Positions 63,664 through 64,000 of a DNA stretch of 64,000 nucleotides are shown in pieces. The notes below the pieces were generated by a model, which saw only the letters and a list, made by a program, of their open reading frames with translations, ran no database searches and had not been told where the DNA came from. This DNA comes from Xanthobacter autotrophicus. GTDB lineage: Bacteria; Pseudomonadota; Alphaproteobacteria; Rhizobiales; Xanthobacteraceae. Every line of letters starts with the position of its first letter. The stretch's first letter is position 1. Where the stretch lies: the NCBI RefSeq assembly GCF_043194295.1, contig NZ_JBAFVK010000001.1, one strand, 5' to 3'. A program made the position numbers and the translations under genes.

Positions 63664-64000
63664 GATGCCCACATTCTCACGCAGCCTCGAACAGTCGCTC
63701 CATCGCGCTCTGGCCCTCGCCAACGAACGCCACCACGAGTACGCGACCCTCGAGCATCTGCTTCTCTCCCTGGTGGACGATCAGGACGCCGCGGCCGTCA
63801 TGCGGGCCTGCAACGTCGACATGGAGAAGCTCCGTCGCAATCTCATCGAATACGTGGACACGGAACTGGAGAATCTCGTCCAGTCCGGGTCCGATGATTC
63901 CAAGCCCACCGCCGGCTTCCAGCGCGTCATCCAGCGCGCGGTGATCCATGTGCAGTCCTCGGGCCGGGAAGAGGTGACCGGGGCCAACGTGCTCGTCGCC
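63664..64000 (+). CDS. clpA: Clp protease ATPase subunit ClpA, 5' part only
   Basis: The first 112 codons of clpA are present; the gene runs off the right edge. It starts MPTFSRSLEQSLHRALALAN and shows the ClpN double repeat (ERHHEYATLEHLLLSLVDDQDAAAVM and TAGFQRVIQRAVIHVQSS). ClpA unfolds ClpS-delivered substrates into ClpP. Its position after clpS is the usual order. Confidence 0.95.

Overview
The window looks like an alphaproteobacterial chromosome of the Hyphomicrobiales, most likely Xanthobacteraceae (Xanthobacter/Azorhizobium type). The reasons are the high-GC codon use, the aapJQMP amino-acid transporter, a phasin gene, the clpS-clpA pair, a SPOR-domain D-Ala-D-Ala carboxypeptidase, a HemP-type haem uptake protein and the egtBD ergothioneine pair. 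The genus is inference.

Positions 1 to about 24,500 are a mobile, layered accessory region. At the left is an ICE/plasmid-type maintenance block on the minus strand (DUF736, small ORFs, a DUF2493 SLOG protein, a toprim protein, a ParB-like protein and a DUF932 protein). An 8.7 kb segment (7644-16381) follows, flanked by 20-bp near-perfect inverted repeats and GGGG on both sides. It carries a heavy-metal cassette (lspA/pbrC-like peptidase, P1B ATPase, stand-alone HMA protein, divergent MerR regulator and operator), an IS1182-type transposase, an IS427-group IS5 element and an IS66-family element. The IS66 element sits in the 3' end of the IS1182 transposase with a clean 8-bp target duplication.

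Next, on the minus strand, comes a tightly packed operon: vapB, vapC, SIR2, HerA ATPase and a HEPN-like protein (22291 down to 16473). This appears to be a SIR2-HerA anti-phage module coupled to a VapBC toxin-antitoxin and followed by a HEPN-like gene. The SIR2 gene is split by an IS630-family element at a TA. Removing the element in silico restores one 463-codon reading frame. The island ends with a large serine recombinase whose reading frame runs into the 3' half of an initiator tRNA-fMet gene; a 25-bp near-repeat of the tRNA 3' end marks a probable attachment site.

From 24,580 to the end the window is core chromosome: an alpha/beta hydrolase, trmJ, icd, a K+ channel overlapping a Kef-type antiporter, nitronate monooxygenase with a divergent LysR regulator, egtB-egtD, an NhaP2-type antiporter, an aminotransferase, an RND efflux pair, and a four-gene lipid A/glycolipid modification operon with overlapping ends. 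These are followed by hemP, aapJQMP, metC, a bestrophin-family gene broken by one amber codon, panC, a VWA protein, a J-domain protein, a D-Ala-D-Ala carboxypeptidase, a phasin, clpS and the start of clpA. There is one tRNA, no rRNA and no CRISPR array.
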